Assembly (NCBI RefSeq): GCF_023544445.1
Contig: NZ_JALPVJ010000009.1
Span: 186,001 to 250,000 of the forward strand
Direction: 5' to 3'
Length of the DNA stretch: 64,000 nucleotides
Origin: Actinoplanes sp. M2I2
GTDB taxonomy: Bacteria; Actinomycetota; Actinomycetes; Mycobacteriales; Micromonosporaceae
The position numbers and the translations under genes are program-made. The notes beneath the pieces were generated by a model. That model saw only the letters and a list, made by a program, of their open reading frames with translations, had not been told where the DNA came from and searched no databases. This document shows positions 49,207 to 58,056 of this stretch, piece after piece (the first letter of the stretch is position 1; each line of letters opens with the position of its first letter).

Positions 49207-50217
49207 GTGACGGCTATTGATGCGCCTCGGCTGACCCAGTACGCGCACGGCGGCGGCTGCGCCTGCAAGATTCCGCCCGGGGAGCTCGAGGCCGTCGTGG
49301 CCGGGCTGGTGGGCACGGGGCTGCCCAAGGGGCCGGGTGAGTTGCTGGTCGGGCTGGACGACGGGGACGACGCTGCCGTCGTGAGTCTGGCCAACGGCAC
49401 CGCCGTCGTGGCCACGGCTGACTTCTTCACGCCGGTGGTGGACGACGCCTATGACTGGGGGCGCATCGCCGCCGCCAACGCTCTCTCCGATGTCTACGCC
49501 ATGGGCGGCACGCCCGTGGTGGCGGTCAACCTGCTGTGCTGGCCCCGGGATCTGCTGCCGATGGAGCTGGCCGCCGAGGTGCTGGCCGGTGGCCTGGCCA
49601 TCGCCCGGGACGCCGGCTGTCACCTGGCCGGCGGGCACAGCGTGGACGATCCGGAGCCCAAGTACGGCATGGCGGTCACCGGCATCGCCGACCCGGAGCG
49701 GCTCATGCGCAACGACGCGGGGGTGGCGGGAGTGCCGCTCACCTTGACCAAGCCGCTCGGCATCGGGGTGCTCAACAGCCGCCACAAGTCCACCGGCGAG
49801 GTCTTCGAGCACGCCGTCGCGGCCATGACCACGCTGAACCGGGCCGCGTCGGCGAAGGCGCTGGGCGCGGGCGCGGTCTGTGCCACCGACGTGACGGGGT
49901 TCGGGTTGCTCGGGCACCTGCACAAGCTGGCCCGGGCCAGCGGTGTCACGGCACGGGTCGACGCCCGGGCGGTTCCCTACCTCGACGGGGCACGGCAGGC
50001 CCTGGCCGACGGGTACGTCAGCGGGGGCACCCGGCGCAACCTCGACTGGGTGCGGCCGCATCTGGAGGCCGGCGTCGGTGAGGACGAGTTGCTCCTGCTG
50101 GCCGACGCGCAGACCTCCGGTGGGCTGCTGGTGGCCGGTGAGGTGCCGGGCTACCCGGTCATCGGCGAGCTGATCGCCGGGCGGCCGGACGGGAAGACCC
50201 TCGTCGTCACCGCTTGA
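49207..50217 (+). CDS. selD: Selenide, water dikinase (selenophosphate synthetase)
   Basis: A 336-residue enzyme that makes selenophosphate from selenide and ATP. The N-terminus LTQYAHGGGCACKIPPGE contains the catalytic Cys18 and Lys21; it is the cysteine form, not a selenoprotein. DDAAVVSLANGTAVVATADFF and DIYAMGG-like segments (LSDVYAMGGTPVVAVNLL) bind ATP and metal, and GFGLLGHLHKLARASGV is conserved in the C-terminal half. The GTG at 49207 is the conserved start. Its product supplies selA. Confidence 0.95.
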   Translation: MTAIDAPRLTQYAHGGGCACKIPPGELEAVVAGLVGTGLPKGPGELLVGLDDGDDAAVVSLANGTAVVATADFFTPVVDDAYDWGRIAAANALSDVYAMGGTPVVAVNLLCWPRDLLPMELAAEVLAGGLAIARDAGCHLAGGHSVDDPEPKYGMAVTGIADPERLMRNDAGVAGVPLTLTKPLGIGVLNSRHKSTGEVFEHAVAAMTTLNRAASAKALGAGAVCATDVTGFGLLGHLHKLARASGVTARVDARAVPYLDGARQALADGYVSGGTRRNLDWVRPHLEAGVGEDELLLLADAQTSGGLLVAGEVPGYPVIGELIAGRPDGKTLVVTA

Positions 50218-50244
50218 CTTCGAGTGCACTCGAGCTGCGAGGGT
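50214..50244 (+). promoter_or_regulatory. MerR-type promoter with palindrome between -35 and -10
   Basis: TTGACT at 50214-50219 overlaps the selD stop codon. A perfect palindrome CGAGTGCACTCG lies at 50221-50232, and GAGGGT at 50239-50244 stands 19 bases from the -35 element. MerR regulators characteristically act on such overlong spacers by binding the palindrome. The ATG of the MerR gene is about 7 bases after the -10, so the message may be leaderless. Confidence 0.55.
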
Positions 50245-50250
50245 GGACGC

Positions 50251-50673
50251 ATGGCGAACGGACTCACGGTTGGCGAGGCCGCCGAGGTTGTCGGGCTCAG
50301 CGTGCACACGTTGCGCTGGTACGAGCAGGAAGGCCTGGTCGAGCCGATCGAGCGGGACAGCGCGGGCCGGCGGCGCTACTGCGACCGTGACCTCGACTGG
50401 TTGCGGCTGCTGATCCGGCTGCGCGGCACCGGCATGCCCGTGCGCGACATGCGCCGCTACGCCGAGATGGTGCGGGCGGGTGATCACACCGTCGGTGACC
50501 GGCTGCGGCTCTTCGTCGAGCACCGGGAGCGGGTGCTCGGCCGGATCGACGAGTTGCGGCAGGACCTCGCGATGCTCGACATCAAGATCGCGCTGTACGG
50601 CGAGATGGATCAGATCCAGCGCGAGCAGGAGCAGGAGCAGGAGCAGGTCACGTCGTCGGCGCCGGCCCGCTGA
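50251..50673 (+). CDS. MerR-family transcriptional regulator
   Basis: A 140-residue regulator: MANGLTVGEAAEVVGLSVHTLRWYEQEGLVEPIERDSAGRRRYCDRDLDWLRLLIRLRGTGM is the MerR winged helix, followed by a dimerisation coiled coil (GDRLRLFVEHRERVLGRIDELRQDLAMLDIKIALY). There is no Cys-based metal site, so it belongs to the small-molecule/AdhR-like group. The C-terminal tail EQEQEQEQ comes from four GAGCAG repeats (50623-50646). Its 3' end overlaps the convergent NrfD gene by 26 bases. It sits behind its own overlong-spacer promoter. Confidence 0.88.
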   Translation: MANGLTVGEAAEVVGLSVHTLRWYEQEGLVEPIERDSAGRRRYCDRDLDWLRLLIRLRGTGMPVRDMRRYAEMVRAGDHTVGDRLRLFVEHRERVLGRIDELRQDLAMLDIKIALYGEMDQIQREQEQEQEQVTSSAPAR

Positions 50674-51736
50674 CCTTGTTCCCGCCCGCCTTGTTCAAAC
50701 CTTCCCGCTGCGGTACGACCGTGTAGCGCGGGTCCTCGGCCGAGTGCACCCCGCCCTCGAAGACCCCGAACCGGGTCAGCACCGAACCGGCGAGCAGCGA
50801 CACCCCGGCCAGCGCGGACACGACCCGGCTGCGGCGTCCGACCACCGCACCGACCGCGCCGGCCACGGTCAGGATCCGGGCCGCCCGCAGCAGCTTGCCT
50901 GGCCGGCCGGTTGTGTAGGGCTCGCTGAGCATCCCGTAGCCGTGCTCCACCCGATGACCGGCGGCCAGCTCGATCGCGGCGCCGGCCACCGCCATCCGCC
51001 GCGCGGGCCGGCCGGGGGCCGCGATCAGCCCGACCCCGGCTCCGCTGGCCAGCGCGCTCCCGGCGAACATGAACGGCAGATCGGGGTAGACGGCGTTCCA
51101 GCTGGGCACCGCCGTGTCGGCGAACAGCACCGCGGTGTACGTGGCCAGGCCGGGAGCGAGCACGGCGGCGCCGTACCCGGCGGCCGAGCCGACCGGCGGC
51201 AGCACCTTGCGGGCCAGCCCGAGCACCCCGTGGTCGGGCAGGAACGGCGCCACCTCGGCCGCGGCGGCCACCCCGGCCGCGCCGCCGAACAGGCTGAGCA
51301 GCCAGGTGCCCATCGACATCGGCGAGGTCGGCTTGGCCACCCGCAGCATGTAGAGGAAGCGGTCGGGCCGGCCCAGGTCCTTGATCAGGAAGAACGTGCT
51401 GGCGCCGAGCGCGCCCAGCGCCGTCGTCCGGCCGGCGACCCGCAGCGCCGCGTTGCCGGTGGCCTGCCCGCCGGCCGCGAGCAGCGACGACCCGGCGGCG
51501 AGACCGCCGGTGAACAGGTAGATCGCGATGTCGTGGGTCCACACCGGCGGGCGCACGATCGGCCGGCCGTAGTAGGACTGGAAGTCGGCCTCCGGCACCA
51601 TCGAGCGGTCGCCGCCACCACGCTTGCGCGACGATCCGCCCCGCTTGCGCGGGGAACGGGTCGGGCCGCCGGGGGCCTCGTCGCGGGACAGGCCGCTGCC
51701 CGGGTGCCCGGCCGGCGGCGGAGAGACCGAGCTCAC
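50648..51736 (-). CDS. NrfD/PsrC-like membrane subunit of formate dehydrogenase
   Basis: A 362-residue integral membrane protein. A basic, Pro-rich soluble N-terminal stretch of about 50 residues (VSSVSPPPAGHPGSGLSRDE.., KRGG repeats) leads to about eight hydrophobic helices (THDIAIYLFTGGLAAGSSLLAAGG; FFLIKDLGRPDRFLYMLRVAKPTSPMSMGTWLLSLFG). The DLGRP and PTSPMS motifs are typical of NrfD subunits that receive electrons from the Fe-S subunit and reduce quinone. Its GTG overlaps the stop of the Fe-S subunit gene (GTGA). Confidence 0.88.
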   Translation of the reverse strand: MSSVSPPPAGHPGSGLSRDEAPGGPTRSPRKRGGSSRKRGGGDRSMVPEADFQSYYGRPIVRPPVWTHDIAIYLFTGGLAAGSSLLAAGGQATGNAALRVAGRTTALGALGASTFFLIKDLGRPDRFLYMLRVAKPTSPMSMGTWLLSLFGGAAGVAAAAEVAPFLPDHGVLGLARKVLPPVGSAAGYGAAVLAPGLATYTAVLFADTAVPSWNAVYPDLPFMFAGSALASGAGVGLIAAPGRPARRMAVAGAAIELAAGHRVEHGYGMLSEPYTTGRPGKLLRAARILTVAGAVGAVVGRRSRVVSALAGVSLLAGSVLTRFGVFEGGVHSAEDPRYTVVPQREGLNKAGGNKVSGPAPTT

Positions 51737-52833
51737 TGACGCCTCCCGGCGAACGCGACGACCGCCGTGGCCGCCATGGTCAGGGCGGCGAGCCCGGCGC
51801 GCTTCCACATCAACACGATGTCGCGCGTCGGCACGTGCGGGTCGGGCGGCAGCCCGTACACCTCGGGCTCGTCGAGCAGCAGGAAGAAGGCGCCGTCGCC
51901 GCCCACGCCGTCGGACGGGTCGTTGCCGTAGAGCCGGGCCTCGGCGACGCCGTTCTCGTGCAGGGTCTCGACCCGGCGGGCGGCCCGCTCGCGCAGCTCG
52001 GAGAGCTCACCGAACTGGATGGACTCGGTCGGGCAGGCCTTGGCGCAGGCCGGCTCGAGACCGTCGCCGAGGCGGTCGTAGCAGAGCGTGCACTTCCAGG
52101 CCCGGCCGTCGTCCTCGCGCCGGTCGATCACGCCGTACGGGCAGGCCGAGATGCAGTAGCCGCAGCCGTTGCAGATGTCCTCCTGCACCACGACCGTGCC
52201 GAACTCGGTGCGGAAGAGCGCGCCGGTCGGGCAGACGTCGAGGCAGCCGGCGTGCGTGCAGTGCTTGCACACGTTGGACATCATCAGCCAGCGGAAGTCG
52301 GTGCGCGGCGCCTCGTTGACCCGGCCGGGGAGGTCGGTCATCGGCATGCCGAGGAACTGGGCGCCGCCGGCCGGGGAGGCCTGGGTGGCGGGCGCGGTGC
52401 CGAGGAACTCGGTGCCCGCGGTGGCCGCCGCGGCGAGCGCGTCGACCGCCGGGCGGATGCCCGGCGAGGTGCCCGTGTCGGCGCCGGCACGGGCGGCCAC
52501 CACGTTGGTCGCCGGGACGGACGACGGCCCGACCGGCAGGCCCGCGAAGGCGCCCGGGACGTCGGTGCCGGCGCCGGAGGAGGAGCGCGGCTGCTCGATG
52601 AAGGCGACGTGCCGCCACGAGTTCGCGGTCAGTCCGCCGGTGTTGTCGTAGGAGTGGCCAAGCAGGTCGAAACCGTCGTCAGGCACGGCGTTCCAGGTCT
52701 TGCAGGCCACCTCGCAGGCCTTGCAGCCGATGCACACCGACGTGTCGGTGAAGAAGCCCATCCGCGGCGGCGCGTCGGTGTATCCCGCGTCCGGCGCCGG
52801 ATCGAGCGGGCCGTACAGGCTATTGCTGCCCAT
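51733..52833 (-). CDS. fdhB: Formate dehydrogenase iron-sulfur subunit (four 4Fe-4S clusters)
   Basis: A 366-residue ferredoxin-like protein with 16 cluster cysteines in four groups: CIGCKACEVACKTWN, CKHCTHAGCLDVCPTG, CNGCGYCISACPYG and CTLCYDRLGDGLEPACAKACP. An insertion (about 80-180) is rich in Ala/Gly. A C-terminal hydrophobic helix (AGLAALTMAATAVVAFAG) anchors it, as in FdnH-type subunits. It carries electrons from the catalytic subunit to the NrfD protein. The start lies 14 bases inside the end of fdhA and its stop overlaps the NrfD start. Confidence 0.93.
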   Translation of the reverse strand: MGSNSLYGPLDPAPDAGYTDAPPRMGFFTDTSVCIGCKACEVACKTWNAVPDDGFDLLGHSYDNTGGLTANSWRHVAFIEQPRSSSGAGTDVPGAFAGLPVGPSSVPATNVVAARAGADTGTSPGIRPAVDALAAAATAGTEFLGTAPATQASPAGGAQFLGMPMTDLPGRVNEAPRTDFRWLMMSNVCKHCTHAGCLDVCPTGALFRTEFGTVVVQEDICNGCGYCISACPYGVIDRREDDGRAWKCTLCYDRLGDGLEPACAKACPTESIQFGELSELRERAARRVETLHENGVAEARLYGNDPSDGVGGDGAFFLLLDEPEVYGLPPDPHVPTRDIVLMWKRAGLAALTMAATAVVAFAGRRQ

Positions 52834-55800
52834 CGTCTGCGTCCCTCGGGGTCTCGATCGGCGTGCGGTGCCCGGGTGTCAGGCCCGCCCGGTCACGGTA
52901 GCCCTGCACGTACGTCAGGAGCTCCGGCCCGGTCGGGCGGCGGCCCGGCTGGATGTCGCAGGTGCCCACTTTGCTCTCCTGGATGAGCACGTTGGGGTCG
53001 AGCGTGATGCCGATCAGGTCGTTGGCCGAGTCGCCGGTGACCAGGCCTTCGCTGCCCCAGTGGTAGGGCATCCAGAGCTGGTGCACCACGCGCCCGTCGA
53101 TGCGCAGCGGGGCCAGCCGGTCGGTGACCATCACCCGCGCCTCGATCGCCGCGCGGGCGGTGACCATGTGGGCCCAGCCCATGTGCTCCAGGCCGCGCTC
53201 GGCCGCGAGCTCCGGCGACACCTCGACGAACATCTCGGGCTGCAGCTCGGACAGGTAGGCGAGCTGCCGGCTCATGCCACCGGCCGTGTGGTGCTCGGTC
53301 AGGCGGCTGGTGCTGAAGACGTACGGGAAGACCTCGGCGTGGCGTTCGGGCGGGCTCGGGTTGGTCAGGTTGTCCGAGCGCTCGTACACCTTGCGGGTGG
53401 GGTTGGCCTGCTGGCCGTAGAGCGGATTGCGCACCGTCGACTCGGCCGGCTCGTAGTGGGTCGGCATCGGGCCGTCGATCAGCCCGCTCGGCGCGTACAG
53501 CCAGCCCTTCCCGTCGCCCTGCATGATGAACGCGTCGTCGCCGGAGATGGCCTCGACGCCGGTCGCGCCCTCGGCCGGCCGGTAGGACGGCGGCTTGGTC
53601 TTCTCGAAGTCGGGCACGTCGTCGCCGACCCACTCGCCCTTCGCCTCGTCCCACCACACGTACTTCTTGCGCTCGGACCACGGCTTGCCGTCGGGGTCGG
53701 CCGAGGCGCGGTTGTAGAGGGTGCGGCGGTCGGCCGGCCAGGCCCAGCCCCACTCGCGGGCCACGTAGTTCTGCTCGCTGCCGGGCTTGCGCCGGGCGGC
53801 CTGGTTGACCCCGTCCTTGTAGACGCCGGTGTAGATCCAGCAGCCGCCCGAGGTGGAGCCGTCCGACTTCATCTCGGTGAAGCTGCTGAGGAGCTTGCCG
53901 GTCGTCACGTCGTACCCGTTGATCTCCTTCAGGACGTCCTCGCCACTGGGCTCCTCGAGCTCGCCGTGCAGCTCGTAGTCCCAGGTCAGGTTGAGGATGC
54001 CCGCGTCGCGCGGGCGGGTCGATCCGGCCAGCCGTTCCCGGATGATGCGGCCCAGGTGGTAGAAGAACCACAGCTCGCTGCGGGCGTCGCCCGACGGCTC
54101 GACGGCCTGCTCGCGCCACTGCAGCATGCGCTGGGTCTGGGTGAAGGTGCCGGACTTCTCGGCGTGCGAGGCGGCCGGCATGAAGAAGACCTCGGTCTTG
54201 CACTCCTCGGGCACGATCTCGCCGGTGCCGATCTCGGGCCCGTTCTTCCAGAACGTGGCGCTCTCGATCATGAAGAGGTCGCGGACGACGAGCCAGTCGA
54301 GGTTGGCCATGCCCAGACGCTGGGCCTTGCCGTGAGCCGAGCCGACGGCCGGGTTCTGCCCAAGCAGGAAGTATCCCTTGACCTTACCGTCGATCATGTC
54401 GAGAACCTGCTGGTACGTGCCGTGGTCGCCGGTCAGCCGGGGCATCCAGCCGTAGCCGTAGTCGTTCTCGGCCGTCGCCGCGTCACCCCAGTAGGACTTG
54501 AGCAGGCTGACCGCGTACGACTTGGCGTTGGCCCAGAAGCCGGCCTGCTCGGGATGCCGGATGGCGTCGATCCACTGGTCGAACAACTGGTGCTGCTTGA
54601 AGTGCGGCATCGGCAGGTAGCCGGGCAGCAGGTTGAACAGCGTCGGGATGTCGGTCGAGCCCTGGATGCTGGCGTGCCCGCGCAGCGCCATGACGCCGCC
54701 GCCGGGCCGGCCCATGTTGCCCAGCAGCAGCTGGATGATGGCGCCGGTGCGGATGTACTGCACGCCCACGCTGTGCTGCGTCCAGCCCACCGAGTAGACC
54801 AGCGCGGTCGTCCGCTCGCGGCCCGAGTTGGCCGTCCAGGCCTCACAGACCTCGAGGAACTTCTCCTGCGGTACGCCGCACAGGCGCTCCACGACCTCCG
54901 GGGTGTACCGGGCGTAGTGGCGCTTGAGGACCTGGTAGACGCAGCGCGGGTCCTGCAGGGTCGGGTCGCGCGGGACGTCGGCCGGGATCGGCGGGCCGTG
55001 CGATTCCTGCTCGAGGCCCGAGGCGGTCTCCCGGTCGACGTGCGACTCCCCCTGTCCCTGGCCCTCGTCCTGCTGACCGGCGTACTGCCAGCTCGACTGG
55101 TCGTACGTGTTGGTCTCGGGGTCGTAGCCGGAGAACAGCCCGTCGAGGTCCTCGGTGTCCTGGAAGTCCTCGCTGACGATCATGGACGCGTTGGTGTACG
55201 CGACCACGTACTCCCGGAAGTCCTTCTCGTTGCTCAGGATGTAGTTGACCACGCCGCCCAGGAACGCGATGTCGGCTCCGGCCCGCACCGGCAGGTAGGT
55301 GTGCGCCAGCGCGCTGGTGCGGGTGAAGCGCGGGTCGACGTGGATGACCTTCGCCCCGCGGTTCTTGGCCTCGATCACCCACTGGAAGCCCACCGGGTGC
55401 GCCTCGGCCATGTTCGAGCCCTGGATGATGATGCAGTCGGCGTTACCAAGATCCTGGAGGAAGTTGGTGGCCCCGCCACGGCCGAAGGAAGTCCCCAGAC
55501 CGGGGACGGTGGCGGAGTGTCAAATACGGGCCTGGTTCTCGATCTGGATGGCGCCGATCGCGGTGAAGAGCTTCTTGATCAGATAGTTCTCTTCGTTGTC
55601 GAGCGTCGCGCCGCCCAGGCTCGAGATGCCCAGCGTGCGGTTGAGGGGCCGGCCCTCGTCGTCCTTGTCCTCCCAGGTCGCGTCGCGCGCGGCGAGCACC
55701 CGGTCGGCGATCATCTCCATCGCCGTGTCGAGCTCGAGCTCTTCCCAGTCGGTCGCGTAGGGCCGCCGGTAGAGCACCTTCTGCTGGCGGCGGTCGCTGG

Positions 55801-56089
55801 TCACCAGGCTGAGGCTGGCCGAGCCCTTGGGGCAGAGCCGGCCGCGCGAGATCGGGCTGTCGGGGTCGCCCTCGATCTGGACGACCTTCTCGTCCTTGAC
55901 GAAGATGCGCTGCCCGCAGCCGACCGCGCAGTACGGGCAGACCGACTTGGCGACCCGGTCGGCGGTCTCGGTGCGGGCGGTCAGCGATTTGGACCTCGCC
56001 GACTGCGCGGCGGCGCCGCGGCCCAGCGGGTCGCTGCCGGTGAGTTGCCGGTAGACCGGCCACCCCTCGATCCAGGTCTTGACTCCCAC
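52820..56089 (-). CDS. fdhA: Formate dehydrogenase catalytic subunit, selenoprotein (in-frame UGA = Sec)
   Basis: A 1,089-residue molybdo-bisMGD enzyme oxidising formate to CO2. The 4Fe-4S motif CPYCAVGCG (about 50-60) is followed by the family motif ENQARI-U-HSATVPGLGTSFGRGG, where U is encoded by TGA at 55522-55520 (Sec190). Both flanks are coding in the same frame and resemble known FDHs. The GTG at 56089 begins VGVKTWIEGWPVYRQLTG like homologues I recall; GTG 56095 is an alternative. No twin-arginine signal is seen, so the active site is probably cytoplasmic. Read as a plain ORF the gene appears broken in two. fdhB overlaps its 3' end by 14 bases. Confidence 0.95.
55473..55522 (-). promoter_or_regulatory. 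Selenocysteine UGA codon with bacterial SECIS hairpin
   Basis: Reading the minus strand, the UGA at 55522-55520 is followed by an outer stem CCGCCAC (55515-55509) pairing with GTGGCGG (55479-55473). An inner 6-pair stem GTCCCC (55507-55502)/GGGGAC (55496-55491) caps it with loop GGTCT. The inner hairpin starts 12 bases after the UGA, the distance expected for SelB binding, and the loop resembles, from memory, the E. coli fdhF element. Both stems are perfect although the DNA is coding. Confidence 0.88.
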
Positions 56090-56122
56090 GATCACGACCC
56101 TAACCCAGCTTTCCCGCACCCG

Positions 56123-56139
56123 CACGTGGGCGCCACGTG
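56123..56139. promoter_or_regulatory. Perfect palindrome upstream of fdhA
   Basis: CACGTGG-GCG-CCACGTG, a perfect 17-base palindrome, lies between the fdhA start and the divergent zinc-ribbon gene. It is 34 bases from the fdhA start, a good position for a regulator of the formate dehydrogenase operon. The regulator is unknown. Confidence 0.5.
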
Positions 56140-56167
56140 GTTCGTGAACGTCCGGAATACTGGGGTC

Positions 56168-56401
56168 ATGGAACGTCCCGTGGCGATGCGGCGGTGTCCC
56201 CGGTGCGGGCATCCGACGCGCGCCGACCGCATGGTCAAGGGCTTCGGTCGCGACTGCGCCGCCCAGCTCGGCCTGACCGGCCGGTCGGTGGACACCGGCC
56301 ACGAGGGGCCCGACCTGTTCGACGCGCTGCGCGAGACGGTCGACGACGAGGACGCCTGCGACGGCTGGGACCGCCCGGCCGACAGCCCGTACGGGTGGTG
56401 A
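56168..56401 (+). CDS. Small zinc-ribbon protein (DUF6011-like)
   Basis: A 77-residue protein: RRCPRCGHPTRADRMVKGFGRDCAAQLG has the C-x2-C...G-x-x-C pattern of the small DUF6011-type zinc ribbon found in actinobacteria and phages. The acidic C-terminal half (EGPDLFDALRETVDDEDACDGWD) is unassigned. ATG 56168 follows GGGG. It is divergent from the formate dehydrogenase operon and shares the intergenic palindrome. Confidence 0.7.
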   Translation: MERPVAMRRCPRCGHPTRADRMVKGFGRDCAAQLGLTGRSVDTGHEGPDLFDALRETVDDEDACDGWDRPADSPYGW

Positions 56402-56482
56402 CCGGCAATGTCCGGAATGCATCGTGATCAGGCGGTACGCTCCGGGCGCAGCTGACCGCCGCCCGGACAAGGGAACCCATTG

Positions 56483-58009
56483 ATGCGCAGGCTCGCCGGC
56501 GCCGTTCTGACCGCCCTCCTCGCCGCCCTCGTGCCCGCGGCAGCGGCCCACGCCGCGCCCCTCACGTGGGCCATGACAATGGGCCAGGAGAGCGTCCCGC
56601 CCGGCGGCCGGGAATCACTCCCGCTGAGCTACCGCGTCGCCGGCGCCGGCAACGACCGGCAGAAGTTCGACCTGGTCTTCGACATCACGGCGACCAGAGA
56701 CCTGGTCACGGTCAGCCTCCCGGGCTCCGCCTGCGTCACCACGGCCACGACGGTGAGCTGCCCGGCCTCGGGCCTGGACGCGTCGATTCACGTGACGGTG
56801 GCCGCCAGGTCCGGCGCCCCGGTCGGCACGACGATGAGACTGCCCGGCCGCATCGTGCAGGAGGGCCGGACGGTGGCGGGCGCGACCGGCACGATCACCA
56901 TCGCCGAGCAGGTCACGATCGCCGCGATCGACGCGCAGGACAACCTGCCGATCGCCAGTGGCGCCACGGCCGGGCTGGCCGCCGGCGTGCGCAACACCGG
57001 GGACAAGCCCGTGACCGGTGTCATCGCCCGGCTGCGGACGGCCAACGGCATCCGGCCGGCCGAGTACGCCAACTGCGTCCCGGTCGAAGCCCCCTACCAG
57101 TTCCCGCCGGCCTCCGGCGCCGTCTGCCTGTTCGACGAGGAGCTCGCGCCCGGCCGGTCCTACCGGCTGAAGACTCCGCTGCGGGTCACCGTCACCGACC
57201 AGGTGTGGGCGCCCAGCGGGTGGTATTCGTCGTTCACCTGGTGGACCACGCAGGACTTCCTCGATCAGGGCGGCGAGCTGCCGACCGGTGGCAGCGGCCC
57301 TCGGTTGGAACTCGCTGACGCTCCCACGGCCCGGGCCGTCCCCCAGACCGAGCCGGCGCTCAACGGCGACAACGACGACGACTGGACCCTGCTGGTCACC
57401 GGCCGCAACGCTTCGACCTTCACGGTCGAGGGCGACACCGTCAGCGGCCGGGTGGGCCAGACCGTCACCGTACGCACGAGCGTGCGCAACAACGGCCCGG
57501 CCCGGCTCGAGGGCACGGAACAGCCGCCCGGCTCCTCCATGATCGCCGTGGTGACGCCCCCGCGCGGCACCACGATCGTCAAGCACAGCAAGTCGTGCCA
57601 CCCGTTCAGCATCGGCCACCCGGCGCCCTATCCGCCGTTCCCGCTCGACGCCGAGATCGGCGACGGCAAGGTCTACTGCTGGCCCGGCGACTTCTTCTTC
57701 CCGTCCTACCTGCCGGGCCGGACCTACACGTACGACATCACCCTGCGCATCACCGAGCCGGGCACCCTCCGCGGCGACTTCACGACGCTGCTGGCCGACG
57801 CCGGCACCCCCGCCGGCCCGGACCGTCAGCGAGCCGCCATCGTCGTCGACGCGACCGCGCCCGCCGCCGGGAACGGCGGTGAGGGTGGCGGCCTTCCCAT
57901 CACGGGCAGCAACTCCCCGGCCGTCGCTCTGATCGGCCTCACGCTGCTGATCGCCGGCGCGGTCGCCCGGATCGCCACCCGCGGACCGGGCCGCATGCAT
58001 TCTGATTGA
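56483..58009 (+). CDS. Cell-wall-anchored surface protein with LPITG sorting signal (copy 1)
   Basis: A 508-residue exported protein: signal peptide (RRLAGAVLTALLAALVPAAAAHA), a long beta-rich ectodomain with DUF11-like modules (SGATAGLAAGVRNTGDKPVTGVIARL; VRNNGPARLEG) and paired cysteines, then a Gly-rich spacer and a sortase signal LPITG followed by a hydrophobic helix and TRGPG tail. It should be attached to peptidoglycan by a sortase. The ATG at 56483 (adjacent TTG at 56480 is a less likely start) follows GGGAA. It is paralogous to the next gene over its whole length. Confidence 0.85.
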   Translation: MRRLAGAVLTALLAALVPAAAAHAAPLTWAMTMGQESVPPGGRESLPLSYRVAGAGNDRQKFDLVFDITATRDLVTVSLPGSACVTTATTVSCPASGLDASIHVTVAARSGAPVGTTMRLPGRIVQEGRTVAGATGTITIAEQVTIAAIDAQDNLPIASGATAGLAAGVRNTGDKPVTGVIARLRTANGIRPAEYANCVPVEAPYQFPPASGAVCLFDEELAPGRSYRLKTPLRVTVTDQVWAPSGWYSSFTWWTTQDFLDQGGELPTGGSGPRLELADAPTARAVPQTEPALNGDNDDDWTLLVTGRNASTFTVEGDTVSGRVGQTVTVRTSVRNNGPARLEGTEQPPGSSMIAVVTPPRGTTIVKHSKSCHPFSIGHPAPYPPFPLDAEIGDGKVYCWPGDFFFPSYLPGRTYTYDITLRITEPGTLRGDFTTLLADAGTPAGPDRQRAAIVVDATAPAAGNGGEGGGLPITGSNSPAVALIGLTLLIAGAVARIATRGPGRMHSD

Positions 58010-58056
58010 GCAGTACGCTGCGCCCACCGAACCGGCCGGACGAGAGAAGCCCGTCG

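Noticed and set aside
49207..49270. SelD as a second selenoprotein
   Set aside because: The catalytic position is TGC (Cys) rather than TGA, so this SelD is the cysteine form.
55411..55522. fdhA as a pseudogene broken by a nonsense mutation
   Set aside because: The UGA is exactly at the Sec site, followed by a SECIS hairpin, and all Sec machinery genes are present nearby.
52700..56167. 1,233-codon open frame on the plus strand across the formate dehydrogenase genes
   Set aside because: It is an antisense shadow of fdhA/fdhB. Only its last 78 codons (from 56168) are real, as the small zinc-ribbon protein.
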